Below are positions 22,198 to 34,619 of a stretch of 64,000 nucleotides of DNA, in pieces. A program made the translations under genes and the position numbers. Origin of the DNA: Lonicera japonica (lineage: Eukaryota > Streptophyta > Magnoliopsida > Dipsacales > Caprifoliaceae). Location: contig CM038467.1 in assembly GCA_021464415.1 (NCBI GenBank), positions 9,689,411-9,753,410 of the forward strand. Direction: 5' to 3'. The notes beneath the pieces are model-generated. The model had not been told where the DNA came from. It ran no database searches and saw only the letters and a program-made list of their open reading frames with translations. Position 1 is the first letter of the stretch. Each line of letters opens with the position of its first letter.

Positions 22198-22796
22198 AGT
22201 GGTATCAGAGGAGTTCTCGACCTAGAAGTGGGCAAATCCATGGCTGGTGGAACTTCGGGTTAACCAGTCAAGCAGAACGAAAACAAAGTAGTGCAAAAGC
22301 AATTTGAGGAAGGAATGGACAAATTTCAAATGCAAATGGATTCATTACCCAAGGCAGATTATGCAAACAACATGGACTTGGTTGTATTGAATCCTTTGGG
22401 TAATGGTTCTGTTTTAGTTCAAAGGCTGTTATATTCTAAATGTAGTAATTATAATGCAAAGGAACCATTAGATAGGGCGAATTCAAAGCTTGCTAAGCAT
22501 GAAACCATTGCTATTGAAGTGAATGATTCTATGATGAATTCAGAGAGTGGAGTAACAATTGAGGTATACATCATCATGGTTTTGCAAGGCAGAGAAGAAT
22601 TTGGATTTGTGCGTGGTCCAAATGGTGTATTGTTTATCAACAACACGAGCCCATCAAGCTACAAGAAGATGCAATTGATACTTAACATCAGAATTTTCTT
22701 TTTTTCCAATTGTGTTTGATCCAGGAGGAAGTGACGGGCTAGGAGGTTATTTACAATTCAATCCTTGAGGACAAGGATTGTTAAAGGGGAAGGCAA

Positions 22797-23735
22797 TGTC
22801 ATGAATGGACTGATTGGGCAAATGTGTAATTTAGGGCCTTGTTAGTGTTAGGCACGTGAGAGTGTGAGGAATGTGTGAGAGAATTGAGGTCATTAGTGAA
22901 GTCATCCATGTGGCAAGGATAGTGTGAGAAATTGTATAAATGAAGGATGATACGGTGTATTGAGATTATGCAAAAAAAGATATGAAAATTTATGTTTCTC
23001 TCTACATATTCTTCTTCTTCTCTCTAAATTTCTATATCTAAATTCTCCCTTATCAATCTCTAATTCTTCCTCTTCAATTCTATTCTAATTCTTCCCATCT
23101 CAATAATTCTAGGTGCGGATATGAGAATTACTCAGGGCAACTCCAACCTTGCACCATCCCACCAAATTTGGTGTGATTTTTACACCATTTTACTCCAAGG
23201 AAGCACCAAAACTTGCACCAAATTTGGTGCAATGAATAGTGTTGCACCATATTTGGTGTAACACTATTCACTCCACACCATCCCACCATCTTTTTTTCTT
23301 TTATTTTTTAATTTTTATCTTCATTGTTATTTTCATATAAATATCAATTAGGTCATTTTTATACTTCTAATTTATTTTTTTTAGTTTATTGTTTTAATTA
23401 GAAATATTAATAATTTGTTTTATTAAAAAAATTAATTTATTCTAATTAAATTTATGTATATTTTATTGTAATTAAAAATTTTAATATATAATAATAAGGA
23501 CAAAAAATTAAATTACATTTAAACTTCATAAATTTAAACTTACATTAAAACAAAACACATTTTGGTGTTATATTTGGAGAGAATATTCTATTTTTAGAGA
23601 GAATATACTTTTTGGTGTTATATTTGGTGTTATGGTTGGAGTTGAAAAAAAAATTGGTGTAAAAATGACACCATTTTGGTGCTAAATCAACACCAAAATG
23701 GTGTTTTGGGTTGGAGATGGTCTCAGACCATGACA
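22797..23735 (+). repeat. Second LTR of the TRIM-like element, split by a MITE
   Basis: Aligns with the first LTR up to ATTACTCAG at 23135 and resumes with ACCATGACA after 23726. The missing junction is filled by the insertion at 23136-23721. Confidence 0.88.
23136..23721. mobile_element. MITE nested in the second LTR
   Basis: Ends GGCAACTCCAACC and, inverted, ACCATCTCCAACC; flanked by direct CTCAG at 23131-23135 and 23722-23726. Because the first LTR supplies the empty site, both ends are known almost exactly. The interior is AT-rich with short palindromes such as GCACCAAATTTGGTGC. Superfamily is open: the ends look Harbinger-like, but a 5-bp duplication does not fit that group well. Confidence 0.8.
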
Positions 23736-23740
23736 CATTT

Positions 23741-26700
23741 ACCCGTAAAAATCCCAATCCCCCCCTAACCCCCCCAAAAAAAAGTTAAAAATCATTAAAA
23801 ACAAATGCATATTAACAATGAATAAAATTGAAAATACCTAGGGCTACGAGCATGGAAATTAGCCAAACCGCAGAACACCCATTAACGGACGGTGTTCCTC
23901 TATTCCTATAAAATCAAACACAATTCCACTTCCAGATACAACAAGATCAATAATATATATGATCAGGAGAATATAAAACTGGATTTTTTTTGGGCGAAAC
24001 CCAGATGGAAAATTCACCCCGGGCTACAAAAGGGCAAAAATTCTACCATACCCTCAAAATAAGTTTCTTTAATTTTCAAACAACCTTGGAGAAACAGAAA
24101 CCCTAGTAAGAAAAACAACATAGATGGAAAAGGAAAGAAAAGGCATGATAAACCCAGAAAGATTGGAAGAATTAGAAATCATGATCTAAAGCTAATTAAT
24201 TTTTTTTAAAATAAATAAATAAGTGTGATAGTGTTGAATTGAATCAAAGGAAAGAACAGAATTACAGGCAAGAAAATAGAAAAGGAGAGAGCTTAGGATT
24301 GGGATGGACTACGGGGCTCTGCTGATATTTCGGTGGTATACCTTATAATGAGCGGGAGAACCGGGTGGGTATTTTATTCTCAAAAATCTCACGTACGGAC
24401 GTACCCCGCCAAATACTACTACCACTTTATATCCTACATACCCAACCCACCCCACCCCACGCGCTCATAGATGTACGCAGAAAGAGGTGGAGGCGATGTC
24501 GGAGGAGGGTGAACTGACGGTAGGCCGGGAAACTACCGACCGCCGGTGAACATTATGAAAAAAAGTACTTTTTAGAAGCCGCGTACGTATCAAAATGTCA
24601 TTTATGCTAATAATAATCCAAGTTAACAGACACTAAACTAACATCCATAACGATAGCCTCGACTTACTAATAGCCACTGACAATTTTTTAGTTAACCCGT
24701 TGTTACATTATTAACGTCCTCATTTGTTATTTAATCTAAACTAGTCTTAACATGTATTTTAAAATTTTGTATTTAATATATGTATTTTTATTTTTTCTAC
24801 ATTTAGATTTTTATATTGTATTTTAGGACACATGTTCAATAATGATGCCCTTTAATTTAATTATGTAAACGGTAGACTTTAATTTATCTTTATATTATTT
24901 TTCACAATTTAAGTCTGTACTACTAAGAAGACTAGTTTAGTAACTAGAACATACTTCCAACTAACGAGACATCTTAAATTCGAATTTCGTATCAATGTAT
25001 TCAAAAAAAGAAGAAGAAGATAATTTACACTACATTAATATACTAAGTGGTTTCAAAAGAAATATTTATACTAAACTTAGTCTTAAAATTTTTGACCGCA
25101 TAATCAAAATAAATCCGTTAATAACTTAATACGTGTTATGTTATGGTGCCAATATATATATATATATATATATAAATATATGCCCTTAACATGTCTTACA
25201 CGCACATAATAACGTATTTATAATTAAAACTAAACACCCCCAATTTAACTTATAATTATAATTGACTTTCCGGATGTCAAAAGTAAACCATGCTAATTTT
25301 CACGAGCCATTGTTTTTTTCTCTATAACCATACGCTATCCTAAGTAGATTGCGGAACAATAGTGAATGGTATTGTTTGTTTTGAGCGTACAATTGGTACA
25401 ACTCAAAATTTTGATTATTATACCAAGTACTTGACTTCATCTTTCTCTGAAGCCACCCACAATTTCACTTAAGAAAGTCTCCAACAGTTTACCTGTAGCT
25501 GTCACTCACAACATTCCGCCAACTCACAGATTTGGAAAGGCAAGAGATTTTGATTACAAAGAATATACGAATGTTATTGCACTATAAAAGAGAGTGCTAA
25601 AATGTAATTAGACAACTAGGGCAGGTATTTGAAAGGTTTGAGGAATGCGGTGACATGTTGAACCTAAATGAATTTAAAGTTTCATTTCATAACAACAGGA
25701 AAAAAAAACACTGAAAAATAAGTTGAGATATATGCAATAAAATGATTTTTATCTCATACTCAATTTTATAAATAGATGTCCTCCATTTTTCATTATTTTT
25801 TGTAAAAACATTTTCTTCCTCAATTATATAGTATAAACACAAACATATTATCTTAAAAAATTACACCTTCAACAAAAAAGGGAGATTCGGTCATCAACCC
25901 TCTCTTTTCAAATACGTACAGCAAGTCCAAGATACAGAATTAAATGTGAGGACATTCCAACCACGTATAATTTTTTTGACTAAATTACCCGTTGGATATG
26001 AACAGAGTCCACAGAGATATTATATTATTAATGAAAAATCCAATATTGCAATATAACGGAAAAACAAGCTTATATATAGTAAAAATTCTCATGACGAAAA
26101 TCAACAGAAAAACGAGGAGACTTTTGGGTATATTTTAGATTTCAAACTTCAAAATCTTGAAAATTTTCAAAATTATAGTCCCATGTGGTTATTGTTTGTT
26201 CTTTTATGTGTAGTAAAAATCTATTGCCCTTGTTGCTGCTTGTTTGAAGGCAGTAAATATTCGTTGTCAATGGATCCTTATTTGCAGTAGCTGACACACA
26301 AGACCCGACCCCGCAAGTAGAATTGTGTATACCACAGAAGCTTAGTCCTCATGCATATTTCCTTCTCTGAAGATGCAAGAAATTATGAAGTTAATAAGAG
26401 GCAAGGCGGGAAGCCAGTCAAAACATATTTAGCATGCCTATTAATATTAACCTCTTTTGCCCAGACATATGAAACAAACCACTGAAACAATGAGGTTGCA
26501 TTTGATTGCAAAAACTACTCATTTTCAAGAGAAGTTGAAAATGATAGAAAAACTACTAATCACTCCTCTTTTTGTCCAACTTCTCACGAAAATTAGCAGT
26601 CTTTCAATCATGTTCCTACTTGCCATCAAAAGACCCCAAGGATGTGTTTAATACTTTAATTGCGCCTTTTCTACATGAAAAGTGTTCAAATATCATATAT

Positions 26701-26883
26701 CCCATCTTTTAGCTGTGTTTGACTGCACAACTTTTACACAGAGTTGAGTACCGTAGAACAACTTGGTTACATATTGCCAGTTTTTTGAAGTTAAACCGAA
26801 CATGATCCTGTAACCATGGAAGAATATCATACCTCGCACATCATTAATCACGAATACATGACTTGTTCTAGCAGTTGTGTTGG
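23741..26883. other. Upstream region of the MADS-box gene and AT-rich spacer
   Basis: A candidate leader exon of the MADS-box gene would end at a minus-strand donor CCTAG/GTATTTT (23838/23837). From about 24560 on the sequence is AT-rich with an (AT)n run near 25150. The part next to 26884 may include the 3' UTR of the ligase gene. No further gene was seen. Confidence 0.35.
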
Positions 26884-29337
26884 CTAAAGAGATACTTTAT
26901 TAGAGGCAGCCTGAAAAGCTGCAGCCTCTAATTCCTGCTTTGTCAGGAGCCTGCTGGAATGAGCAAATTTTATATTTGAGGAAGATTCAACTGCTTCCAA
27001 ATCCATCAGTCTGACAGAAAACTGGCTTCCAACTGCATCCACAGTTCCATTAATAAAATCTGACCTTGGGAGATAGTCCTTCATGCGGCATATAAAATCC
27101 AAATGCCCCCTTGCCTATACAAAAATTAGGAAGTCAATGGGAAACAAAACCGAACATGCACAAAAATCATGTCACATCAGAATCATCCCAAGTCCTAACA
27201 GAAATACTTCAGTGAAAATATTTGAGGATGCTTACCAGTCTATATTCAGGAACCTTTTTTGGGTGCTTGAGATAAGCCATGTTATGGGTATCATAGTCCC
27301 ACAAAAAAGATGTATGGTGAATCCATCGTTTTTTTGTAATGGATTGAGCATTCCCACCAAACTTGCGGGTGCCAATTACATAATCTAAAACATCGGAAGA
27401 ACTCTATTGTGAGCATGCATGCTTGGCAGATATAAATTCCTTAGGTCTTATTGAGGTGTTTGAAACAGAACTGCAAAAGCAAAAGGTGAAATTGCAAATC
27501 TCCCACAAAAATTAAAAGATATGAAATGTTGATGTAAGACACTGAAAGTGAAAATACCAATTCACCTAGTACACGTGTAATACTCTCAAGCCATGATTAA
27601 CATATGTGGGGACATTTTTTTCCAAAAGGCTATGGTTGAAATTGCATACCATTCTCACGAAGGCTGAAATCAGCAACTCCTTGGAATACTTTATTGTAAA
27701 TAAGGCTGCTCCAAGACATTATAGGTTGAGGATATGGTTGTATGCCAGGAACAGTATCCTTATTGCATATAAATGTGACAAATATTGTACCATGATCAAC
27801 TATAACAGTACCTCCCCCAGAAAATCTTCTGATGACGGGAACACCATCTCGCAACACAGAATTAACTTCCAGAAGTTCAGCAGGTTTTCTAAGAAAAAAT
27901 ATTCATGCAACCGAGATTAACTTCTTGCACCCACTAGATACAGATGAAAACATGAAAGCACAACTTGAGAATTAGCGATGGTAAATGATCCCGCTAGCCT
28001 ATGAAGCACGGATTCTTCCGAAGGGTTGCCAAGTCCAGTTGGGTGAGGGTGCGGCCCCGATTCGCAGCCAAGAAGAATCAAAATTAATTAGTTAATGTTA
28101 ATTTCCGATTCAGCAAGGATTCTTCAGGGTTTCATTGGGGACTTGGGAGGGATTTGAAAAGAGTCCAATTCTCCTACTCTTCTTAATTTAAATTTACTTT
28201 ATTTTGTTTAAATAAAAAATAGGATTTTTAACTTTTAACATATATATATAATTAAATACAATACGACACATCCATGTTACTTTGAAATTCCACGATCCTT
28301 CCAAAGTCCAAACTCGGAAACGGCAAAGAGAAGCTCTCCAAACACAATCCATTCTTCCTTCAAGTTTCATCTCCATCAAATTTCTTCTTACCACTATGAA
28401 CCCTAATTTTCTAGTCACCGCTATGAAACCCCAACTTTCTTGTCATCACTATGGAAAACCTAAATTTCTTATCACCACTCACCAATATGGAACCCTAAAT
28501 TTCCTATTTCATTGTGAATTTGTGACTATAGGTAATTCTTAAACATGCAATCTAATTAATTAATGTAATTTATATTATTATTTTATCACCCCCGCACCCA
28601 AATCCATTTTTTTGAAAATTCTCGAATCACCGCACCCGAATTGAATCCCTCATCCGTGCATCATAGCCGCGGGCAAATCATAATTAACCAAGTCATGAAA
28701 TAACAAAATAGCAGCATACCATTACGCAGTGTTCACATAATTCAACGAAGCATATCACACCAACCAAGAAACAGAATTCTATGTAAAAATGAAAGCAACA
28801 TTATAAGCTCGTCATATTTTATTTTTCTTTCTAATTTTACATCACTCAAGTTGAATAAAGTCTGTATAGATTGTGAAATAAACAGTCCAAAACAAGTAGC
28901 ATTAGCAGCAAGCACACTGAATCTTACTCAAGACTTATCAACACGATTAACATAGTATAACTGGATACATCCACTTGATAAGTGAATAAAATGCTATTAA
29001 AGTCTGTGCAATAAGCATATCTGCCAAAGCAAGAAAATGAACATAGGCAGAAGCCAGTCTTCACTAATTTTGTAAGATGAAATATATGAGATTAATCATA
29101 CATACTAGTGTAGAAGAAATAGTAACAAACGAACAAAGCGGTGAGATAGAAATTTACTTACCCTGAAACCCCCATGACTATAGTTGGAATATGTGTTGTT
29201 CCGTCATTAATGATGCACCAGTTATCTGATGAGGTCCGAAGAAGCCGCTCTTCTAAATGCAGTTGCTGTAGGATAGGTACTCCTTTCAGTTTTAAAAGAT
29301 TCATCAAAGGAACCCCAATGTTTTTACTATGCTGCAT
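26884..29337 (-). CDS. LPLA: Lipoate-protein ligase (biotin/lipoate A/B ligase family)
   Basis: Probably attaches lipoyl or octanoyl groups to E2 subunits and glycine decarboxylase H protein in mitochondria. Four minus-strand exons (29337-29162, 27888-27650, 27384-27236, 27114-26884) join in frame to 264 residues. Family motifs include LHLEERLLRTSSDNWCIIND near the N-terminus, the lipoate-binding RRFSGGGTV with VDHGTIF, and KFGGNAQSI with the conserved lysine. The C-terminal part runs LLTKQELEAAAFQAASNK. The first ATG at 29337 is used; the preceding codon pair GTG AAT is not a likely start. No long targeting peptide is visible. Intron 1 (1.27 kb) has taken up a TIR-bounded insertion. Confidence 0.92.
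27989..28672. mobile_element. TIR-bounded insertion in intron 1 of the ligase gene
   Basis: The left end (CCCGCTAGCCTATGAAGCAC) and the inverse of the right end (CCCGCGGCTATGATGCAC) are inverted repeats about 680 bp apart. Flanks AAATGAT and AAATCAT may be a worn target duplication. No transposase is visible. Confidence 0.5.
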
Positions 29338-29339
29338 AT

Positions 29340-32300
29340 TCACCGAAAGAAAATTTGATATTTTCTACAATACGAAATACCAAGACATTAGATGAGAAGA
29401 AGAAGAAAGATGCATAATCGTGTATTGCCAACTGTCGCACAGCGCATGACTCTACACGACGTTCCCTAAGAAAACCCTAGGTCGCTCTTCAGAGTTCGGC
29501 CCCTTCGCGTATAACGAATTGTAATTTAAGGTTAGAATGAAACTTTTCAAACTTGGAGGGTATATTTAAAACCAGCTCCAAACTTCAGGGCTAATCTTAT
29601 ACTTTTTTCCTTTTTTTTTTTTTGTTCATTCTATTGTCTGAGAGTGTTTTAGTACAACTATTTGAGACTTTCTAATTACAGCATTAACTAAGCTATAACA
29701 TTTCAGTGTTTAAAAAGAAAAAAAAAAACCTATTATTAACTATCATTAGGCCATTCAATGTGGGTAAGGTAAAAAATTTATACGCAACAATTTAGATTTA
29801 ATAATTGTCTAGCTACTGTGGGCAGGACAAATTTAACAAAATGCTATCTTGTATGATATAACATAGCCAAATTTAGTAATGGGGCAAATTTTAGTAAGGC
29901 AAGTCAATATTATCGTTGGTTGAAAGGCGGGTTAATGACGGTATCCCTTTCTCTGGGATGAGAACATTGACTTATTGGTGTACCATATTTTTTGCTTCAA
30001 CTTTCAAATGGCAAAGCCTCTTAAAACTTCTATACAATTGCCCACTTTTTAAATATATCACCGAATTACAAATATTTTTCTACAAATTCTGTTTTTGTAA
30101 AATTTATTTTAAGATTGCATCTCGAACTCACGGATCAAATATGACGCATTTGGAAGATGAGACCTTGTGCCATGTGCCCATGTGTGTGTAATTGTTACTT
30201 CCAATGCCATAGTAGTGAAATTTGAAATTGGGTAACATTCACCCGCCCCTCACCGGTAGATGATTGTTATCCGTCTCTCCCTTGCGGCAGATAACATTCA
30301 TCCTTCTTTCCCAATTTTAGCATTTACCCATAGTAGAACTCCCCCCACTTAATCTAGCAATTTAGCCTAATTTATACGTGGATGGTCTTACATAAAATAA
30401 ATAAATTAGGATTTAGTCTCTAAGTTTGACAAACATTTTCTAGACGCGCTCCTTATATTTTTTGGTAAACTAGATTATTTCTAAACGCATATGCACCGAT
30501 AAAATTAATATTTTTGAAAAGAGATAGTAGTACCAAAGCCAAGAATATCTATATTGTAAGGGAAATAAACATCACATTACTAATTTATCAAGTTAATGAT
30601 TCACATTTAGTTACAATGAATAAGATAAATTTTGAGTAATTAAATGTATTTTCAAAACATCAAATAAGACAAAAAAATTATATATCTCTTATTCCAACAA
30701 TTTACTCTCTCTCTCTCTCTCTCTCTCATTTTTCTCTCACAATAACTTCTATTTAAAATTTAAAATACATTAACTTTAAATACAAAAATTATAAATTATT
30801 AAAATTTACATATTTGAAATCTACTTATCAATACCTATAAAATAAGACCCATTATGATTTTAAAGTTATGTGTAAAAATAAAAATGAAAATAAGAAATGC
30901 TATTGTATCCAAATTTTTCTCTTTCTAAACCTATTTTTTTTAAACCTAACTTACATTCAAATCATTTTACATAATTTATATGTTTCAAATTAAATTGCAA
31001 CATAATTCTTCCTTTAGTTTAAAATAAATAAATATTTGTTTATTTAATTTTTTACAAAATTAAATGGTTATTTTATTTTAAAAAGCACATTATTTTTGTA
31101 GATTAATGTTACTACCAATGATATTTTCCTTATGTTTACAATTAAAATTTTGGAAATACAAATTGTTGTTGCAATAATAATAGGGTAAATCAAAAATTCA
31201 AAATTTTTATTTTTGTATATTTGGTGCATGATTATGAATGGTAAGTAGGCAACCCTTCTTTTAGCTTTTTTAAGAAAAATTGTTTAATCTTTTACAATTT
31301 TAATTTTTTTAAAAAAAAATAAAAGCACATTCCTTTAAAATTTTAGAAATATAAAATGTAATTATAATGATAATATGGTAAATTAATTTTTTTAAATATT
31401 TATTTTTGTATGTATTGGTGAATGTTTGTGAATGACAAAATGCTATAACCCGATTTTAATGAAATGGCGAAACATGTTTGAATTTAATCATATCATAAAC
31501 AAGGGTAGATTTGAGTTTTTCAATTGAAAACCATCTCAATTTGGTCGAGTCGAAATATATCTTTTGGTATCTCAAGTTCGACTTTAGCAAACTCTCTTCT
31601 AACTTGACAGTTAGATCAATTGCCATCTATATCTATGATAGCTCATTTATGTGGATTCAAAAAAAAGGCCGGCCTATCGTAGTGTGATTTGTTACTTATA
31701 CAATTTTCTTAATGTATATTTTGGGTTACACACTATTTAGATACTAAGTATTTTTTTTTTCCAACCTCACATTTTTTAACTGTTAATAATTTTATGCCAC
31801 ATTGGCGTTTGACATAAGTAATACCTAGTTAGTATATATGGTATGCATCTGAATTCTCACCAGATGTAGGTACTAAAAAAAAATCGATGCAGTGCATCAT
31901 TTAAAAAAAAAATGAGAGAATGCATTCAAAAACTTTTCAAACTTAGCTAATCTTCAACGCCCCTAAAAAATTGTTAACTCTTTAGTTTCATTGAAATGGA
32001 ATAAAAGCTTTTGTGTGACAATGTTTTTAACGAAAAATTCAGCGAATATTTTTTTTGAAATAAAGGCCTAGTTTTTTTTTTTTTCCAAAACATGGCATAT
32101 TTATTAATTGTGTTTTAAAATAAGGGTTTTGATCAAAATTATGTTTTTTGCAAACTTAACTTTGTATAAAATTGTGTTTTGTGCAAATTTAATTTTGCAA
32201 TTCAAAAAATTTAATACAAATTTATTTTACATGATGTGTTTATATTTTTTTTAACAAATATATTCTTATGTTTCACTAATAAAACTCTAAAACAACGTTA

Positions 32301-33598
32301 AATAAATCAAAATATATAGTAATATTTTAGAAAAAAAAAAGTGCAAACTTAAATTTACACAATTTTAAAAAAAATTATCATGTATATTTTATTATTAAAT
32401 GAATTTGAAATATATAATTTATTAAAATTATTTTAAAACACTTTCTATTGGACACTTATAAAATAAGAGCAAACCGATTATATATGTATATTTTAAAAAA
32501 ATGTATATAGGAGAGTGTGTTTAGTTTTTAATCATTTCTTTTTCTTTTCCCCACGTGATTACCCATCTCTCTCTTTCCTTTTTTTTTTCCCTCACATGCT
32601 CTATTGCTCTCTTCCTCTCTTTCCCACGTGACGTCACTCTCTCTCGCTTTATTCAAATTTTTCCATCAATCCTCCATCCATTTTCTGATTATACCGACCA
32701 AAACTAAACCGTTATAACTAGTTCTAGTCTTAGAAAGTACTTCGGTCTACCCTGATTTAAAAAAATTTAAATTTATTTTAGTTTGTTTGATTAAAAAATA
32801 TGATAGACAGTCCAATCAACTGAACTGTGAACACCTCTACTTAAAACACTAAGACGCTAACTTACCTAAAAAATTAAATGTTGTAATTGGACAATAACCC
32901 ATCCATCCATTTATTACTATGTATCAAAATAATTGTTAACTTCTTAAGTATTAAAAAAAAACCAACACGTTTTTCATTTAAATTTAGTTTTCAAAGAGAA
33001 AAATTATAAAATAAAGCTATCCCTACTGGCAAAGTATTCTTTGAAAAATTATATCATATATTTCTACAATTATTTTGGTAACATATTAGTGAATTAATGA
33101 CATGGATGGATAATTTACCGTTTCGCCCTAGTGATCATTATTCGATCAGTACTAGAATTATTGTTTCTGCTCTACATCGTACTCATTTTACTGTTACTCT
33201 TCATTGTTACTACATTAACTAGTTGAGTACTTGTTTATTTGACTTGAGTAAATGTTTGGCGAGGCTCAAGCTTGCCATCTTGTTTTATATTTAAACTACC
33301 GAAAGAAAGGGCAATTATATACTTCAAAATTTCAGAAAAAAATTAAGCAACGAATGTAACTGTATCTTTCTAGCAATACTTGACGGTGCCTCTCTGCGTT
33401 GCTCAAAAGAAAACCCAATGTACGAGAGATTGAACAATTAACACACACGCGCATGTAAATACACAACACACCCATATCTAAATCTAGCAAAACTAAACAC
33501 GACTGGAATGACACAAAGTTATAAGTTAGCTTCAATGATTCCGGGCCATACAAGTATTATTATTCGGATACGATAGGTAATAATATCCCACAGAGTTC
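29340..33598. other. Long AT-rich spacer, no gene seen
   Basis: Includes the region upstream of the ligase gene, a (TC)n run at about 30707-30727 and long A/T tracts. An open frame at 29916-30191 (+) has no family resemblance. Nothing else can be supported. Confidence 0.4.
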
Positions 33599-34183
33599 TC
33601 AGAAGCTTTTATCTGCAAGCTTCAAAAACTCACTGAAATCAACCAAACCATCTCCATTATCATCAAAAGTAGTAATCATTCTTTGGCAATCCCTCTCCCC
33701 AAATTGTGTTAAACCCAGTCTACAAAGCACTTCCTCCAACTCCTTTGCATCAATATAACCATCCTTATTTTTATCGAACACATCAAAAGCCTCTTTCACT
33801 TCCTCTAGGCTCGGCTCATTTTCAATAAACAAATTCACTATATCCTCATACCGAATTCTTTCTTCAAATTTATCACTACACGGGTCGCAATAAAATCCTA
33901 ATTTCTCCACCACCATTTCTGCTTCTCCGCTTAGCAACCAATTTTCAGCAGTGCAAGATTTTGGGGTCGGAACTATGGCCACACTTGCAATTTTACAATT
34001 CCTACGTGCGGAAAAGAGTAAGTAAAGTACTGGTTGAATTACATATGAATAAAACTTTTGAAGTGAATTTACCCAGCGTTGAATCCTCAATAAGATTATG
34101 CCCGCAAGTAATACTAGGCCAGGGGACTTGGCTCCCATTAAGAGAATAGTAGCTGTTGAGATTGAATTAATCTTCTGCATCAT
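33599..34183 (-). CDS. EF-hand calcium-binding protein, CML45/46/47-like
   Basis: Calmodulin-like calcium sensor, single exon, 194 residues. Two complete EF-hand loops lie at the C-terminus: D137-E148 (DKNKDGYIDAKE) and D174-E185 (DDNGDGLVDFSE), each with Asp at loop positions 1, 5 and 9 and Glu at 12. The N-terminal half is unlike calmodulin. A hydrophobic stretch at about 11-34 and another at about 46-58 suggest membrane attachment or a signal anchor, as in the CML45-47 group. A TATA box lies about 60 bp upstream. From memory, CML46/47 genes are neighbours of CDF2/CDF3 in Arabidopsis, as here. Function beyond calcium binding is not shown by the sequence. Confidence 0.92.
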   Translation of the reverse strand: MMQKINSISTATILLMGAKSPGLVLLAGIILLRIQRWVNSLQKFYSYVIQPVLYLLFSARRNCKIASVAIVPTPKSCTAENWLLSGEAEMVVEKLGFYCDPCSDKFEERIRYEDIVNLFIENEPSLEEVKEAFDVFDKNKDGYIDAKELEEVLCRLGLTQFGERDCQRMITTFDDNGDGLVDFSEFLKLADKSF

Positions 34184-34240
34184 TGTGGAAAATTAAAAAC
34201 AAAAAATTTAGAATGCAGTTTGATAGATTTGTTGGTTAAC

Positions 34241-34250
34241 TATATATATA
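34241..34250 (-). promoter_or_regulatory. TATA box of the CML gene
   Basis: TATATATATA on the minus strand, 58-67 bp upstream of the start codon at 34183, which leaves room for a short leader. Confidence 0.5.
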
Positions 34251-34586
34251 GTGAGTGTTTGGGTATCAGTCTTTTGGGAAAATGAGGGGAAATTGCATTG
34301 CAAATGGTAATAAAAAATTTCTAGGAATTAATGTGACGTTTGAGTGTCATTTTCCTATGGAATATGTTAAGATGCATGGAAGGTCTCTTAATTAGCAATT
34401 TCCTGGAAATATTGTGGGTATCAATTATTGCATCCAAAAGTCCAGAAATTGATACAGGTGTGGGAACACTTCCGAAATTTATGACAATTGCTTGACGATC
34501 ATATCCTTTACTAATTTTTATTTATTTTATTATATATATATATATATATATATATTTTTTATATAAGCAATGATTTTTGGGGTAGA

Positions 34587-34605
34587 GGGGAGGGGAGGGG
34601 AGGGG
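34587..34605 (+). repeat. G-quadruplex-forming run
   Basis: Four GGGG tracts separated by single A residues, about 0.4 kb upstream of the CML start and next to an (AT)n run near 34532. This is a minimal-loop G-quadruplex pattern. Confidence 0.7.
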
Positions 34606-34619
34606 AGTGGGATTGAACC

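Larger units (their letters stand above)
21844..23735 (-). mobile_element. Short non-autonomous LTR retrotransposon (TRIM-like)
   Basis: LTRs at 21844-22197 and 22797-23735 begin TGTCATG and end CATGACA. The target duplication is CATTT at 21839-21843 and 23736-23740, identical. Two bases after the first LTR is TGGTATCAGAG, the initiator methionine tRNA primer site, and AAAGGGGAAGG lies before the second LTR as polypurine tract. By these signals the element itself reads on the plus strand, opposite to the MADS-box gene; the strand given here is that of the host gene. The interior is only about 600 bp with an unrecognised 142-residue frame (22291-22719) and no protease, reverse transcriptase or integrase. 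The second LTR is split by a MITE. Confidence 0.9.

Noticed and set aside
27083..27388. 101-residue plus-strand frame
   Set aside because: Lies opposite two exons and an intron of the lipoate ligase gene and has no protein features of its own.
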